DNA from: Dillenia suffruticosa
Taxonomy: Eukaryota > Streptophyta > Magnoliopsida > Dilleniales > Dilleniaceae
Length of the DNA stretch: 64,000 nucleotides
Direction of reading: 5' to 3'
Assembly (NCBI GenBank): GCA_033439265.1
Contig: JAVTVX010000019.1
Span: 19,246,039-19,310,038, forward strand
Positions within the stretch are counted from its first letter, which is position 1; each line of letters opens with the position of its first letter. The notes beneath the pieces are model-generated. The model worked only from the letters and a program-made list of their open reading frames with translations, had not been told where the DNA came from and ran no database searches. This document shows positions 34,963-43,984 of the stretch, in pieces. A program made the position numbers and the translations under genes.

Positions 34963-35034
34963 GGGAGATGTGGGGTATCAAAACTGTACATCTCACATAC
35001 TAAGCAAGTGCCCTACCATTTAAACTACATCCCC
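34963..35034 (-). pseudogene. tRNA-Ala-derived copy with AGT anticodon
   Basis: About 72 bp. The B-box region is destroyed (ATCAAAACTG on the plus strand) and the anticodon position reads AGT. Confidence 0.7.
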
Positions 35035-35460
35035 TTTGACTGAAATATGGTTGCAAATAGTGCCTCTTTTCTTATTCTTCATCATCTGGAAGATATGTGC
35101 ATTTGAGAGAGAGAAAGAGAGAGAGAGAAAAACAACATTTGAACCAACCTAAGTAAATATATCTATAGTTTATTTATGGACTTTCAATCAAATAGCTCTA
35201 TGCTAGTCCACTATTATTGGGAAAAACAAGCGAAAATGAGAAAAAAAAATTTAATGGTTGCAAATAGTGCCTCTTTTCTTATTCTTCATCATATGGAAGA
35301 TATGTGCATTTGAGAGAGAGAGAGACAGACAGAAACAAGGTTTGAACCAACCAATGTGAATATATTTGTAGTTTATTTATGGACTTTCAATCAAATTGCT
35401 TCATGATAGTCCAATATTATTAGGAAAAACAAGGGAAAATGAGATAAAAACATTTAGTGG

Positions 35461-35531
35461 TGGAGATGCAGGATATCGATCCTGGTACCTTTTGCATGCT
35501 AAGCGAAAGCTACCATCTACGTTACATCCCC
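35461..35531 (-). pseudogene. tRNA-Ala(AGC)-derived copy
   Basis: 71 bp with AGC anticodon; two bases lost near the anticodon/D-stem junction. Confidence 0.7.
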
Positions 35532-35747
35532 ATGCATGAAAGTATGGTTCCAAGCAGTGCCTATTTTCTCGTTCTTTATCATATAGAAGATATATGCATT
35601 TGAGAGAGATAGAGAGGAACAAGATTTGAATCGATCTAAGTGAATGTGTCTATAGTTTATTTATGGATTTTCAATCAAAGCTCCATACAAGTTCGATGTT
35701 ATTTGGAAAAAAAAAAAAAGCAAAAACGAGAGAAAAACAACTAATGG

Positions 35748-35815
35748 TTGAGATGCAGGGTATCAATCTCCATACCTCATGCATGCTAAGCGAATACCAT
35801 TTGAGCTATATCCCC
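35748..35815 (-). pseudogene. tRNA-Ala(AGC)-derived copy, shortened
   Basis: 68 bp. The D-stem/anticodon-stem side is deleted; AGC anticodon kept. Confidence 0.7.
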
Positions 35816-35982
35816 TTGGATTGAAGTATGATTACAAATAGCACCAATTTTCTCATTCTTCATCATATAGAAGATATGAGCATTTGAGAGAGACAAGAGA
35901 GGAAAATGGTTTGAATCGATATGAAAATGAGAGAAAAACATTTGATGGTGGAGATGCGGGGTATTGATCCCCGTACCTCTCG

Positions 35983-36531
35983 TGTGACGACCCGCTATCC
36001 AGGCGTCGCACCCCTTAGCAGGGAAGAATAAATCAGCATAATGCGGAAGCCAGAAATACATTTAAAATACGACGTCCGGACTCGCGACAGTCGCACTCCC
36101 CGTGTGTGATAACACGGAAGGAGATTTAAATAAAAAGGAAATCATTTCCTTAATCTTTCTAATGAAAATTTGGCAGAGTTTCCCCTGTTTAGTGACTGTT
36201 GGCCACCTGGGGTAAATACAAAAATCTGACCATAGCAAAATAGCACTCTTAGATATCAATTTAATAAGTGCATGCAAAGTACTTGCCTTTGAAAACTTAA
36301 AATCTACTTTACTCTCCTATATGCTTGTTCATCCAAACCCCTAACTTCCCAAGTGATTTCAGCTTGTCCTAGGGTTGTTCCACTTCTTTTCTACACTTCC
36401 TTATGTTGGGGACACCCAATACTTGGATGGAGGTTGCTGAATCCAAGCTTAGATAGGTGTTTTAATGGAGTTTTGGGGTGGTTTTGGGAGAGGAAATGAG
36501 AAATCCGAAAATGTGTTTTTAGGAAGAAGGT

Positions 36532-36606
<75 letters not shown>

Positions 36607-36750
36607 TCTCTCTTTACACCTCTAAGTGGCCCAACATGCATGTTATGTGTCAAGTGCATAACAACAAGTGTGGTGTGTGCATGTGCCCAGTGGTGAGCCA
36701 TAATCATATTCCCTTTTTTTTTTTTTTGTAAAGGTAATTGGGGTCTTACA
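35983..36750. mobile_element. Solo-LTR-like fossil inserted in a tRNA-Ala copy
   Basis: A 768-bp block starts TGTGACGACCC and ends GGGTCTTACA (TG...CA, ends roughly inverted). It is flanked by TCTCG (35978-35982) and TTTCG (36751-36755), a 5-bp duplication with one mismatch. It contains a CT microsatellite (36537-36604) and a T-run but no coding domain, consistent with a single LTR left from an LTR retrotransposon, probably Ty3/gypsy-like. The age is moderate, judging from the near-intact flanks. Confidence 0.65.
36537..36604. repeat. (CT)n microsatellite
   Basis: About 68 bp of CT repeat inside the solo-LTR-like element. Confidence 0.95.
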
Positions 36751-36983
36751 TTTCGCATGCTAAGCGAGCGCTTTACCATCTGAGCTACATCCCCTTTAAT
36801 TAAAATATGATTGCAAATAGTTCTTATTTCTCATTCTTCATCATACATAAGATATGTGCATTTCAGAGAGAGAGAGAGAGAGATAGAAGAACAAGGATTG
36901 AACCGACATGAGTAAATGTGTTTACAAGTTATTTATGGAATTTTAATCAAATAGCACAAAAATAAGGAAAAAGCATCTAATGG

Positions 36984-37056
36984 TGGAGATGCGGAGTATT
37001 AATCATCATACCTCTCGCATGCTAAGCGAGCGCTCTAACATCTGAGCTACATCCCT
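36984..37056 (-). pseudogene. tRNA-Ala(AGC)-derived copy
   Basis: Full length; anticodon arm intact with AGC. The T-stem and loop are altered (TTAATCATCA on the plus strand) and the first base is changed. Confidence 0.7.
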
Positions 37057-37260
37057 TGGGACTAAAGTATAGTTACAAATAGTGCCTATCTTCATCATAT
37101 AAAAGATATGCATTCTATCATATGTGCATTTGAAAGAGATAGAGAGAGGAACAAGGTTTGAATTGACCTAAGTGAATGTGTCTATAGTTTATTTATGGAT
37201 TTTCAATCAAATAGCTTCATGCTAGTCCAATAAGCAAAAATGAGAGAAAACATCTAATGG

Positions 37261-37333
37261 TGGAGATACGAAGTATCGATCCTTGTACCTCTCGCATGCT
37301 AAATGAACACTCTACTATCTGAGCTACATCCCT
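37261..37333 (-). pseudogene. tRNA-Ala(AGC)-derived copy
   Basis: Full length with AGC anticodon. The anticodon stem (AAATGAACAC) and T-stem are mismatched. Confidence 0.7.
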
Positions 37334-37637
37334 TTGGACTAAAGTATGGTTACAAATGGTACATATTTTCTCATTGTTCATCATATAGAAGATATGTGCA
37401 TTCGAGAAATAGAGCGAGAGGAACAAGGTTTGAGTCAATGTAAGTCAATGTGTTTGCAAGTTACCAAATGCACATATCTTACAAATATTATCTAAAACGC
37501 AAAAATACAAAAAAAAAAAAAAAAGCATTTCATGGTAAAGATGCGAGTGAATGATGTTATTTATGGACTTTCAATCAAATTGCGTAAAAATAAGGTTTGA
37601 GTCAACGTAAGTTAATGTGTCTACAGATTTCCAAACA

Positions 37638-37700
37638 GTGTATCGATCCTTATACCTCTCGAATACTAAGCAAGCGTTCTACCATTTGAGCTACATCCCC
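37638..37700 (-). pseudogene. 3'-truncated tRNA-Ala-derived copy
   Basis: The acceptor 3' strand is missing (the spacer TTTCCAAACA joins at about 37637), and the anticodon position is changed (GAATACTAAG). Confidence 0.65.
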
Positions 37701-37929
37701 TTTGATTGAAGTATGGTCACAAATGGTACTTGGTTTCTCATTCTTCATTATATAAAAGATATGAGCATTTGTGAAAGAGAGAAAGAGAGAGAAAGGAACA
37801 AGATTTAAACCAACCTGAGTAAATGTGTCTGTAATTTATTTATGGACTTTCAATCAAATATCTCCATGTTAGTGGGAAACACATGCTTATTGGGAAACAC
37901 ATGCAAAAAGGAGAGAAAAAAACTAATGA

Positions 37930-38002
37930 TGGAGATGTAGGGTATCGATCCCCATACCTCTCACATGCTAAGCAAGCGCTCTACCATCTGAGCTACATCC
38001 CC
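37930..38002 (-). tRNA. tRNA-Ala(AGC), second copy able to fold
   Basis: Full length with five differences from the intact gene, all transitions. The T-stem changes fall at paired positions and still pair (T-A and G-T), and the anticodon stem has two wobble pairs in place of Watson-Crick ones. Acceptor and D stems are unchanged, A73 and the G3-T70 pair are present, and the A- and B-boxes are intact. It is possibly functional, but less certain than the copy at 34366. Confidence 0.65.
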
Positions 38003-38269
38003 TTGGATTGAAATATGGTTACAAATAGTATTTTCTAGTTCTTCATCATACAGAAGATATGTGCGTTCAAGAGAAATAGAGCGAGAGGAACAAGGTTTAA
38101 GTCAACATGGGTCAATGTGTCTACAAGTTACCAAATGCACATATCTTACAAATATTATCTATAGCGCAAAAATGCGAAAAAAAACATCTCATGGTAAAAC
38201 GTTAGTGAATGATGTTATTTATGAACTTTCAATCAAATAGCATAAAAATGAGGAAAAAGTATCTCACGG

Positions 38270-38342
38270 TGGAGATGCAGAGTATTAATCCACATTCCTC
38301 TCATATGCTAAGCTAGTACTCTACCATCTAAGCTACATCCCC
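38270..38342 (-). pseudogene. tRNA-Ala(AGC)-derived copy
   Basis: Full length with AGC anticodon, about 11 differences; T-arm and anticodon stem disrupted. Confidence 0.7.
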
Positions 38343-38549
38343 TTTAAATTAAGTATGGTCGCAAATGGTGCCTTTTTTCTCATTCTTTATCATATAGAAG
38401 ATATGTGCATTTGTGAAAGAGGGAAAGAGATAGAGAGGAACAAGATTTAAACCAACCCAAGTAAATGTGTCCGTAGTTATGGAATTTCAATCAAATAGCT
38501 CCAAGTTAGTGGGAAACACATGCAAAAATGAGAGAAAAACATATAATGG

Positions 38550-38622
38550 TGGAGATACGGGGTATCAATCCCCGTATCTCTCGCATGCTAAACGAGCGCT
38601 CTATCATTTGAGTTACATCCCT
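38550..38622 (-). pseudogene. tRNA-Ala(AGC)-derived copy, mildly decayed
   Basis: Full length with AGC anticodon and about eight transitions. The T-stem pairs fully (CGGGG/CCCCG) and the acceptor stem has lost its first pair. It is a borderline pseudogene. Confidence 0.6.
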
Positions 38623-38885
38623 TCAAATGAAGTATGGCTACAAATAGTCCCTATTTTCTCAATCTTCATCATGCAGAACAAAAGTACATTTGAGAGAGAT
38701 AGAGAACTAAGGTTGAATCAACATGAGTGAATGTGTTTACAGGTTACCAAATGCACATATCTTTCAAATATTATCTATAACACAAAAAAGTAAGAAAAGC
38801 ATCTCATGGTGGAGACTTGAGTGAATAATGTAATTTTTGGCCTTTCAATCAAATAGCTTAAAAATGAGGGAAAAGGATCTCATGG

Positions 38886-38956
38886 TGGAGATGTAGGGTA
38901 TTGATTCTCGTCTCTCACATACTATGTGAGCACTCTACTATCTGAGCTATATCCCC
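38886..38956 (-). pseudogene. tRNA-Ala-derived copy with AGT anticodon
   Basis: 71 bp; bases lost near the variable loop, anticodon position reads AGT. Confidence 0.7.
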
Positions 38957-39007
38957 TTGGACTCAAGTGTGGTTACAAATAGTGCCTATCTTCCTGATCT
39001 TTATCGT

Positions 39008-39342
39008 ATAGAAGACATGTGCATTTGAGAAAGATAGAGAGATACGAATAAGATTTGAATTAACCTGACTGAAATATGGTTGCAAATAGTGACTGTTTTC
39101 TCTTTCTTCATCATATGGAAGATATGTGCATTTGAGAGAGAGAGAGAGAGAGAGAGGAACAATGTTTGGACCAATCTGAGTATATGTGTCTATATTTTAT
39201 TTATGGACTTTCAATCAAATAGCTTTATGCTACTCCAATGTTATTGAGTGGAAGATATGTGTATTTGTGAGAGTGAGAGAGAGAGAGAGAGAGAGGAACA
39301 AGGTTTGAACCAATCTAAGTGATGGAAAATATGTGTATTTGA
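39008..39342. repeat. Array spacers without tRNA
   Basis: Spacer landmarks (GAAGACATGTGCATTTGAGA, GGAACAATGTTTGGACC) recur at close spacing, but at about 39065 the sequence jumps from ATTAACCTGA straight to CTGAAATATGGTTGCAAATA. The tRNA and half a spacer have therefore been deleted. Confidence 0.65.
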
Positions 39343-40466
39343 CACTATTAGAAAATGAACTTTCAGCGACGAAAAAATCAATTGCTGAAAGTCCATTTTC
39401 CGTCCCTAAAGGGTATCAGCGACGGATTTTTTCCGTCGCTGATAGTGACCTCGCTAAATATCAGCGACGGATTTTTTTCCGTCGCTAATATTAGCAAAGG
39501 AAAAAATCGGTCACTGATATTAGTGATGAAAAAAATCCGTTACTAAAAAAAATAAAATAAAAAAATCAGTGACGGACTCAATCCATCGTTGATTTTAGAC
39601 TTCTCAAAATAAATTGTGCTCAATCCATCGCTAATATTACTGACGGAAAACAATCCATCGCTAAAAGAAATAAAATAAAATAAAATAAAATAAAATCAAT
39701 GACGGACTGAGTCCGTCGCTGATTTTAGACTTCTCAAAAAAAAAAAATTGTGGTCCAGGCAACCCCTCCCGACCCGCCAACCCAACTCCTTTAATTTGTG
39801 AAAAAATGCCTCTAGTCACATTCGAATCCGCGCAGTAGAGGATTTCATGAGCAACATAACCACCGTGCCAAGCTTCATATCCATTCATATTACTTTTTTG
39901 TTTTTACTTATTATTTTTATTTCATATTTTTTAATAATAATAAAATTATATAAAATTATAATTTATTATAAAATAATAAAATAATTTTATTTTAGCTTAA
40001 AATAAAAAAAAAATAATATTATCTTTCTACAAAATAAAATAAAAAAATATATATTAAAAAAATTAAAAAATTAAAAAAATTAAAAAAATTAAAAAATTAA
40101 AAAAATTAAAAAAATTAAAAAAATTAAAAAATTAAAAAAATTAATAAAAATCCGTCGCTAATCCATTGGTAATCCTTGCTAATTTTTTCATCACTAATCC
40201 GTAGGTAATAGATTTACAAAAAATTTAAAAATTTAAAAATTTAAAAATTTAAAAAATCTATCGCTAATCCGTCGGTAAAATTTCCACCGGTAATCCGTCA
40301 CTAAAATTTCAGTCAGTAATTCGTTGCTGATAGTTTTACAAAAAATTAAAAAAAATAAAAAATTATAAAAAATCCGTTGGTAATCCATCGAAATTTCGTC
40401 ACTATTACCGATAGAAAAAAATTCGTAGATAATTTTCTGTCGCTGAAAGTTCATTTTCTAGTAGTG
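39343..40466. mobile_element. Non-autonomous CACTA (En/Spm-like) element in the tRNA array
   Basis: The 1,124-bp element starts CACTATTAGAAAATGAACTT and ends with the complement of CACTACTAGAAAATGAACTT, terminal inverted repeats of nearly 28 bp with one mismatch. Flanking triplets are TGA and AGA. Subterminal GCGACGGA/TCCGTCGCT repeats are abundant, and the middle is a low-complexity AAATTAAAAAA array (40045-40140). There is no transposase. It shares its end motif, its GACGGA repeats and a tRNA-like module with 30949-32513, so an autonomous relative must exist elsewhere. Confidence 0.85.
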
Positions 40467-40642
40467 AGAGAGAGAAAGAGAGAGAGAGGAACAATGTTTG
40501 AACCAATATGAGAGGAACAAGGTTTAAACCAATCCGAGTGAATATGTCTATATTTTATTTATGGACTTTCAATCAAATAGCTCTATACTACTCCAATGTT
40601 ATTAGGAAAAAGAAGCAAAAATGAGAGAAAAGTATCCAATGA

Positions 40643-40715
40643 TGGAGATGTGGAGTATAGATCCTTATACCTCGCCCATGCTAAGCGAGTGCACTATTAT
40701 CTAAGTTATATCCCC
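40643..40715 (-). pseudogene. tRNA-Ala(AGC)-derived copy
   Basis: Full length with AGC anticodon; D-arm (TTATCTAAGT) and T-stem mismatched. Confidence 0.7.
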
Positions 40716-41049
40716 GTAGATTAAAGTGTGGTTACAAATGGTGCATATTTTCTCGTTCTTCATCACATAGAAGATATGTGCATTTGAGAGAGAGAAATTT
40801 TGAATCAACCTGAGTAAATATGTCTACAGTTTATCAAAATGCACATATCATACAAATATTATATATGACACAAAAATGAGAGAAAAGCATCTCATGGTAG
40901 AGACCTGAGTAAATGCTGTTACTTATGGACTTTCATTCAAATAGCACAAAAATGGGAGGAAAGCTTCTCATGGTGGAGAAGTGAGTAAATGTTGTTATTT
41001 ATACACTTTCAATCATATTGCACAAAAATGAAGGAAAAGCATCTCATGG

Positions 41050-41122
41050 TGGAGATATGGGATATTGATTCCCATACCTCTCGCATGTTAGATGAGCGTT
41101 CTATCATCTAAGCTACTTCCCT
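41050..41122 (-). pseudogene. tRNA-Ala-derived copy with AAC anticodon
   Basis: Last copy of the array. Full length; anticodon position reads AAC. Acceptor and anticodon stems are mismatched. Confidence 0.7.
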
Positions 41123-41342
41123 TTTTTTCAAAAAGAAATATTATATATTTATCCAAGTTACATTATTTAGTAATCCACACAGCAATGAGAGATAGTGATA
41201 GAGAAAAGTGGGGGACCCAACAGTAATTCGGCCGAAATTAGTCGGAGCAAGCTTCTGGATACTCGGTGATAAACCAGGTCTAGAGAACCAAAAAAAAAAA
41301 AGTGGTCTAGTTGTAGTTTACAGAAAGATCGGCAGAACATAT

Positions 41343-41573
41343 TTAGATAGGGAAAGGGAGCTTGAATTCTCCTGTCTTGGAAAGAGGGACTATAGGGAAG
41401 TCAATAGTGAGTCCCAAATACAGCTCGTGATCAATGTCCCAATCAGCCCCAATGTCCCTAACCAAACTCGCCAACGCATTGCATGGCACATTTATTGGAA
41501 TCTCCAGAGTTGTGGTCTCATGCCCTGCTATGGATCCTGGATCCGGCATTGTCCCTTATGCAATCACCCTGTG
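41343..41573 (-). pseudogene. LEA14-type (LEA_2) desiccation-protectant gene remnant
   Basis: The minus strand encodes the C-terminal half of a LEA14-like protein. It reads MPDPGSIAGHETTTLEIPIN, then a VSLVKDIGADWDID-like segment (here ASLVRDIGADWDID), then LGLTIDFPI and PLSKTGEFKLP before the stop at 41343. Just upstream the frame reads RVIA, a TAA stop, then GTMPDPGS, where the family has a Ser in RVIASGTMPDPGS. About six residues expected between IDFPI and PLSK are missing. No N-terminal half is found upstream, where the sequence becomes homopolymeric (C and A runs). I read it as a dead host gene. It lies where recalled Arabidopsis gene order (At2g46140, between the NHL and WRKY43 genes) predicts a LEA14-type gene. 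Confidence 0.75.
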
Positions 41574-42531
41574 ATTATAACCCTAACCCCCCCCCCCCAA
41601 AAAAAAAACAGAGGGGTAAGAGCATCCCAACAAAAAGTATGAATCTTAGATCAAACTTTAATTAACATAAAATCCAAATGAAATCCGATTAAAAAGCTTA
41701 TAAAAAAAAATGGGGTAAAACATTATAAAATATTATTTCTTTCTTAAGCCTACTTTACCTCACTATCACACGTATACCTTAAATTGATATCAGATGGATA
41801 TGGGAGTTAGACATGGCATCTAGTTCGTACGGAAATGAAAAAATGGAAAAACAAAAACAGATACAAAATAATACTTGAAAATGACACTTTGTAAAACGAG
41901 AGTAAACAGAAATATGGAAAATGCTTAAATATAAAACATAAAATTATGTAAATATTAATTATTTTATAAAATTAATAGAATAGTCTTTTATAATAGTGTT
42001 ATTGTGGTAAGCATGGGTATATTCAAATCGAATTAATCCCGAATATCCATATATTTCAACTCAAACTCAAATTTTTTAATGATATTCGAATTCAAATTCG
42101 AGCTCAATGAATGGTATTAATATTATTCAAACTCAATTCGTTTATAATTTAAAAAGATCGAAATCGATTCAAAAACTCGATTTTATTAATATATTTTACT
42201 TAATTTAATTTTTTATATTATAATAATATATAGATATATATAATATATATATTATCGAAATATTCGACGAATTTTCGAGTCTAAAATTCTATCACTCGAA
42301 CTCGACTCAATTGTATAATGAAACCGTTCGAACTCGACTTGATTTCGATCAAAATCAAATCGAGTTGAGCATTTGACTGAGCGACTCGGAGTGACTCAAA
42401 TTCAACTTGATTTGCATAACAGCTCTAAGTAAGTATAACATAAATACTTTTGTTAGTTTTACATAATTTTCTTTAACATTTTTCTTCCTTTACCGTAGCC
42501 CTCATCTGGGGTACCTTTCCTTTAATTATAG

Positions 42532-42764
42532 AAAAAGAAATCAACCAACGTAGGTTAGATCAACTGGATATGGGGTTGAATACCTTTAAGCATGACCGAG
42601 ATTTGAATCTCGTTAGGAGCATCGGGCCCACATGTGTATGGAGCGTTTCCCGTTGGGAGACCCGCCTTCCGAAAGGAGTCACAACAGCGGTCAATCCAGA
42701 TTAATCGAGACGAAACCCGAACATCAGGCGGTATCTAAAATATGATACCAAAAAAAAGAAATCA
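42532..42764 (+). mobile_element. SINE with perfect 12-bp target duplication
   Basis: AAAAAGAAATCA occurs at 42532-42543 and 42753-42764. The 209-bp body between them has an A-box-like TTAGATCAACTGG and the B-box-like GATTTGAATCTC, a GC-rich middle, then CCAGATTAATCGAGACGAAA and an A-tail. The 3' block is shared with the more diverged family at 22204-22386. Confidence 0.75.
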
Positions 42765-43204
42765 CTTACCACACATATTTGAAAGAGAGTAAAAATTTAA
42801 AAGAACTATACTAACTTATTCCCTCTATGCCACTCATGTTCTAATACCTAATTTTATTAGTTTTAAAAGTTACTAAGTTTCAAAATCCTTCTAGGTGAAT
42901 TTAGAGTTACACAATTTTTTGTGATAATTTCTCCTATTTCTTCTTTTCTTTTTAGAGAATGAGAGAAAGAGCGATGAGAAAAAAATTGGTCAAAAATAGA
43001 GAGAACTTATAAACCTTTTCTTATTGTATATAATTTTTTGTTTTTAACTTTTTTCTTTCTTTTGAGGTAACTTACCTTAATTTAAAATATATATATATAT
43101 TTACCAAACAAACACACTAAAATAACAATAATTTTTTTTCAAAAAATAGTAATTTTACTTTGTATCTTCTCTACCACACATGCTTTTAATAATTACGACT
43201 ATGA

Positions 43205-43340
43205 ATATTAATATTTGTTAGTCCTTAAAGAAAGATCCAAATTCGAATATGATCTTTTAAAGATTTAACCTAATTTAAACTAAATTTAATAAAATTTAAC
43301 GTGATTATCAGATGTCGATAATTTATAAAAAAAAAAATTA
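43205..43340 (+). mobile_element. SINE-like dispersed repeat copy
   Basis: Landmarks are a B-box-like AAATTCGAATATG, ATTATCAGATGTCGATAATT and a poly-A end. It is partial or of another subfamily. Confidence 0.4.
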
Positions 43341-43345
43341 GAGCT

Positions 43346-43972
43346 GTGAATATGAGCCGATCCCGTCCCGACCCCAATTATGCTGGGCTTAGGACATAGG
43401 GACCGGCTGGGCCCGACTTTTTGCTGTACGAAACGCCCATTTAAGGGCCCGATCCCTTTTTCAAGAACGAGATTTCTTTGTCTTTTCCTTTAAAAAAAAT
43501 AATAAAAAAAAATCAGTGAAAAATTCGTAGGAAAACAAACATAATTTAATGGCAAAAAGGTTTTCAGGACGCAAAAGGTGTATATAGCCGTTTGAAAGCA
43601 CAAATCAGTAGCAAATTCAAAGCACAAGAAATATGAGCAAATAAGAAGGTAGCCCAAGAGAAATGTGCAAGAAATCGAAAAGTAAACACCCAAGAAATTG
43701 ATGCTTTTGGACCTAACAATGCCCAAGAAATCAAAGCATAGAATTGGTTGTCTTTTGAGCTTCTGCATTTTATCTATTGCTTCATGCTTAGCATGCCATG
43801 TGTTTGATGAAATGCATTTTTTTTTTTTGAGGACCTTGCGGGCCGGCTTTGCCTGTTCGTTCTCAGCACATAAAGCTGGTTTTAAATATAAGTTCAAAAA
43901 TAAGCCCCAGTCCTCTAATTTTAGGGGCTGAGTTAGGCCGGACCGCCTGCATGGCCTCACCTATAATCACAG
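43346..43972. mobile_element. Possible hAT-like non-autonomous element
   Basis: The left end GCTGTGAATATGAGCC and the reverse complement of the right end, CTGTGATTATAGGTGAGGCC, are imperfectly inverted. Both are followed by the GC-rich GGGC/CCCG or GGCCGG blocks common near plant hAT MITE ends. No clear 8-bp target duplication was found. Confidence 0.3.
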
Positions 43973-43984
43973 ACGTATTTGTTG

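Larger units (their letters stand above)
35949..36794 (-). pseudogene. tRNA-Ala(AGC) copy split by an LTR fossil
   Basis: The 3' part lies at 35949-35982 and the 5' part at about 36756-36794, with the LTR-like element between them. The two parts are close to the intact gene, with about two differences, so this copy may have been functional before the insertion. Confidence 0.8.
32514..41125 (-). repeat. Tandem array of tRNA-Ala(AGC)-containing units
   Basis: About two dozen units lie head to tail. Each has a tRNA-Ala-derived sequence on the minus strand and a spacer with common landmarks: GCAAATAGTGCCTATTTTCT, CATATAGAAGATATGTGCAT, TTTGAGAGAGAGAGAGGAAC, a motif like AAGGTTTGAACC, and TTATGGACTTTCAATCAAAT. 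Spacings cluster near 240-290 bp and 335-380 bp. In the longer ones the spacer contains a stub GGTGGAGAC joined to TTGAGTGAATG, so it looks like two units fused by a deletion. Two units have lost the tRNA (near 35255 and 39070). One CACTA element and one LTR fossil interrupt the array. Only the copy at 34366 is wholly intact. Confidence 0.9.

Noticed and set aside
32514-41125. Reading the tRNA-Ala copies as dispersed SINE insertions
   Set aside because: Units are head to tail on one strand with homologous spacers on both sides and no per-copy target duplications or A-tails, so tandem amplification explains them better.
43490-43960. Open frame of 156 residues on the minus strand
   Set aside because: Hydrophobic, Phe/Cys-rich translation of AT-rich repeat DNA inside a possible hAT-like element; no domain recognised.
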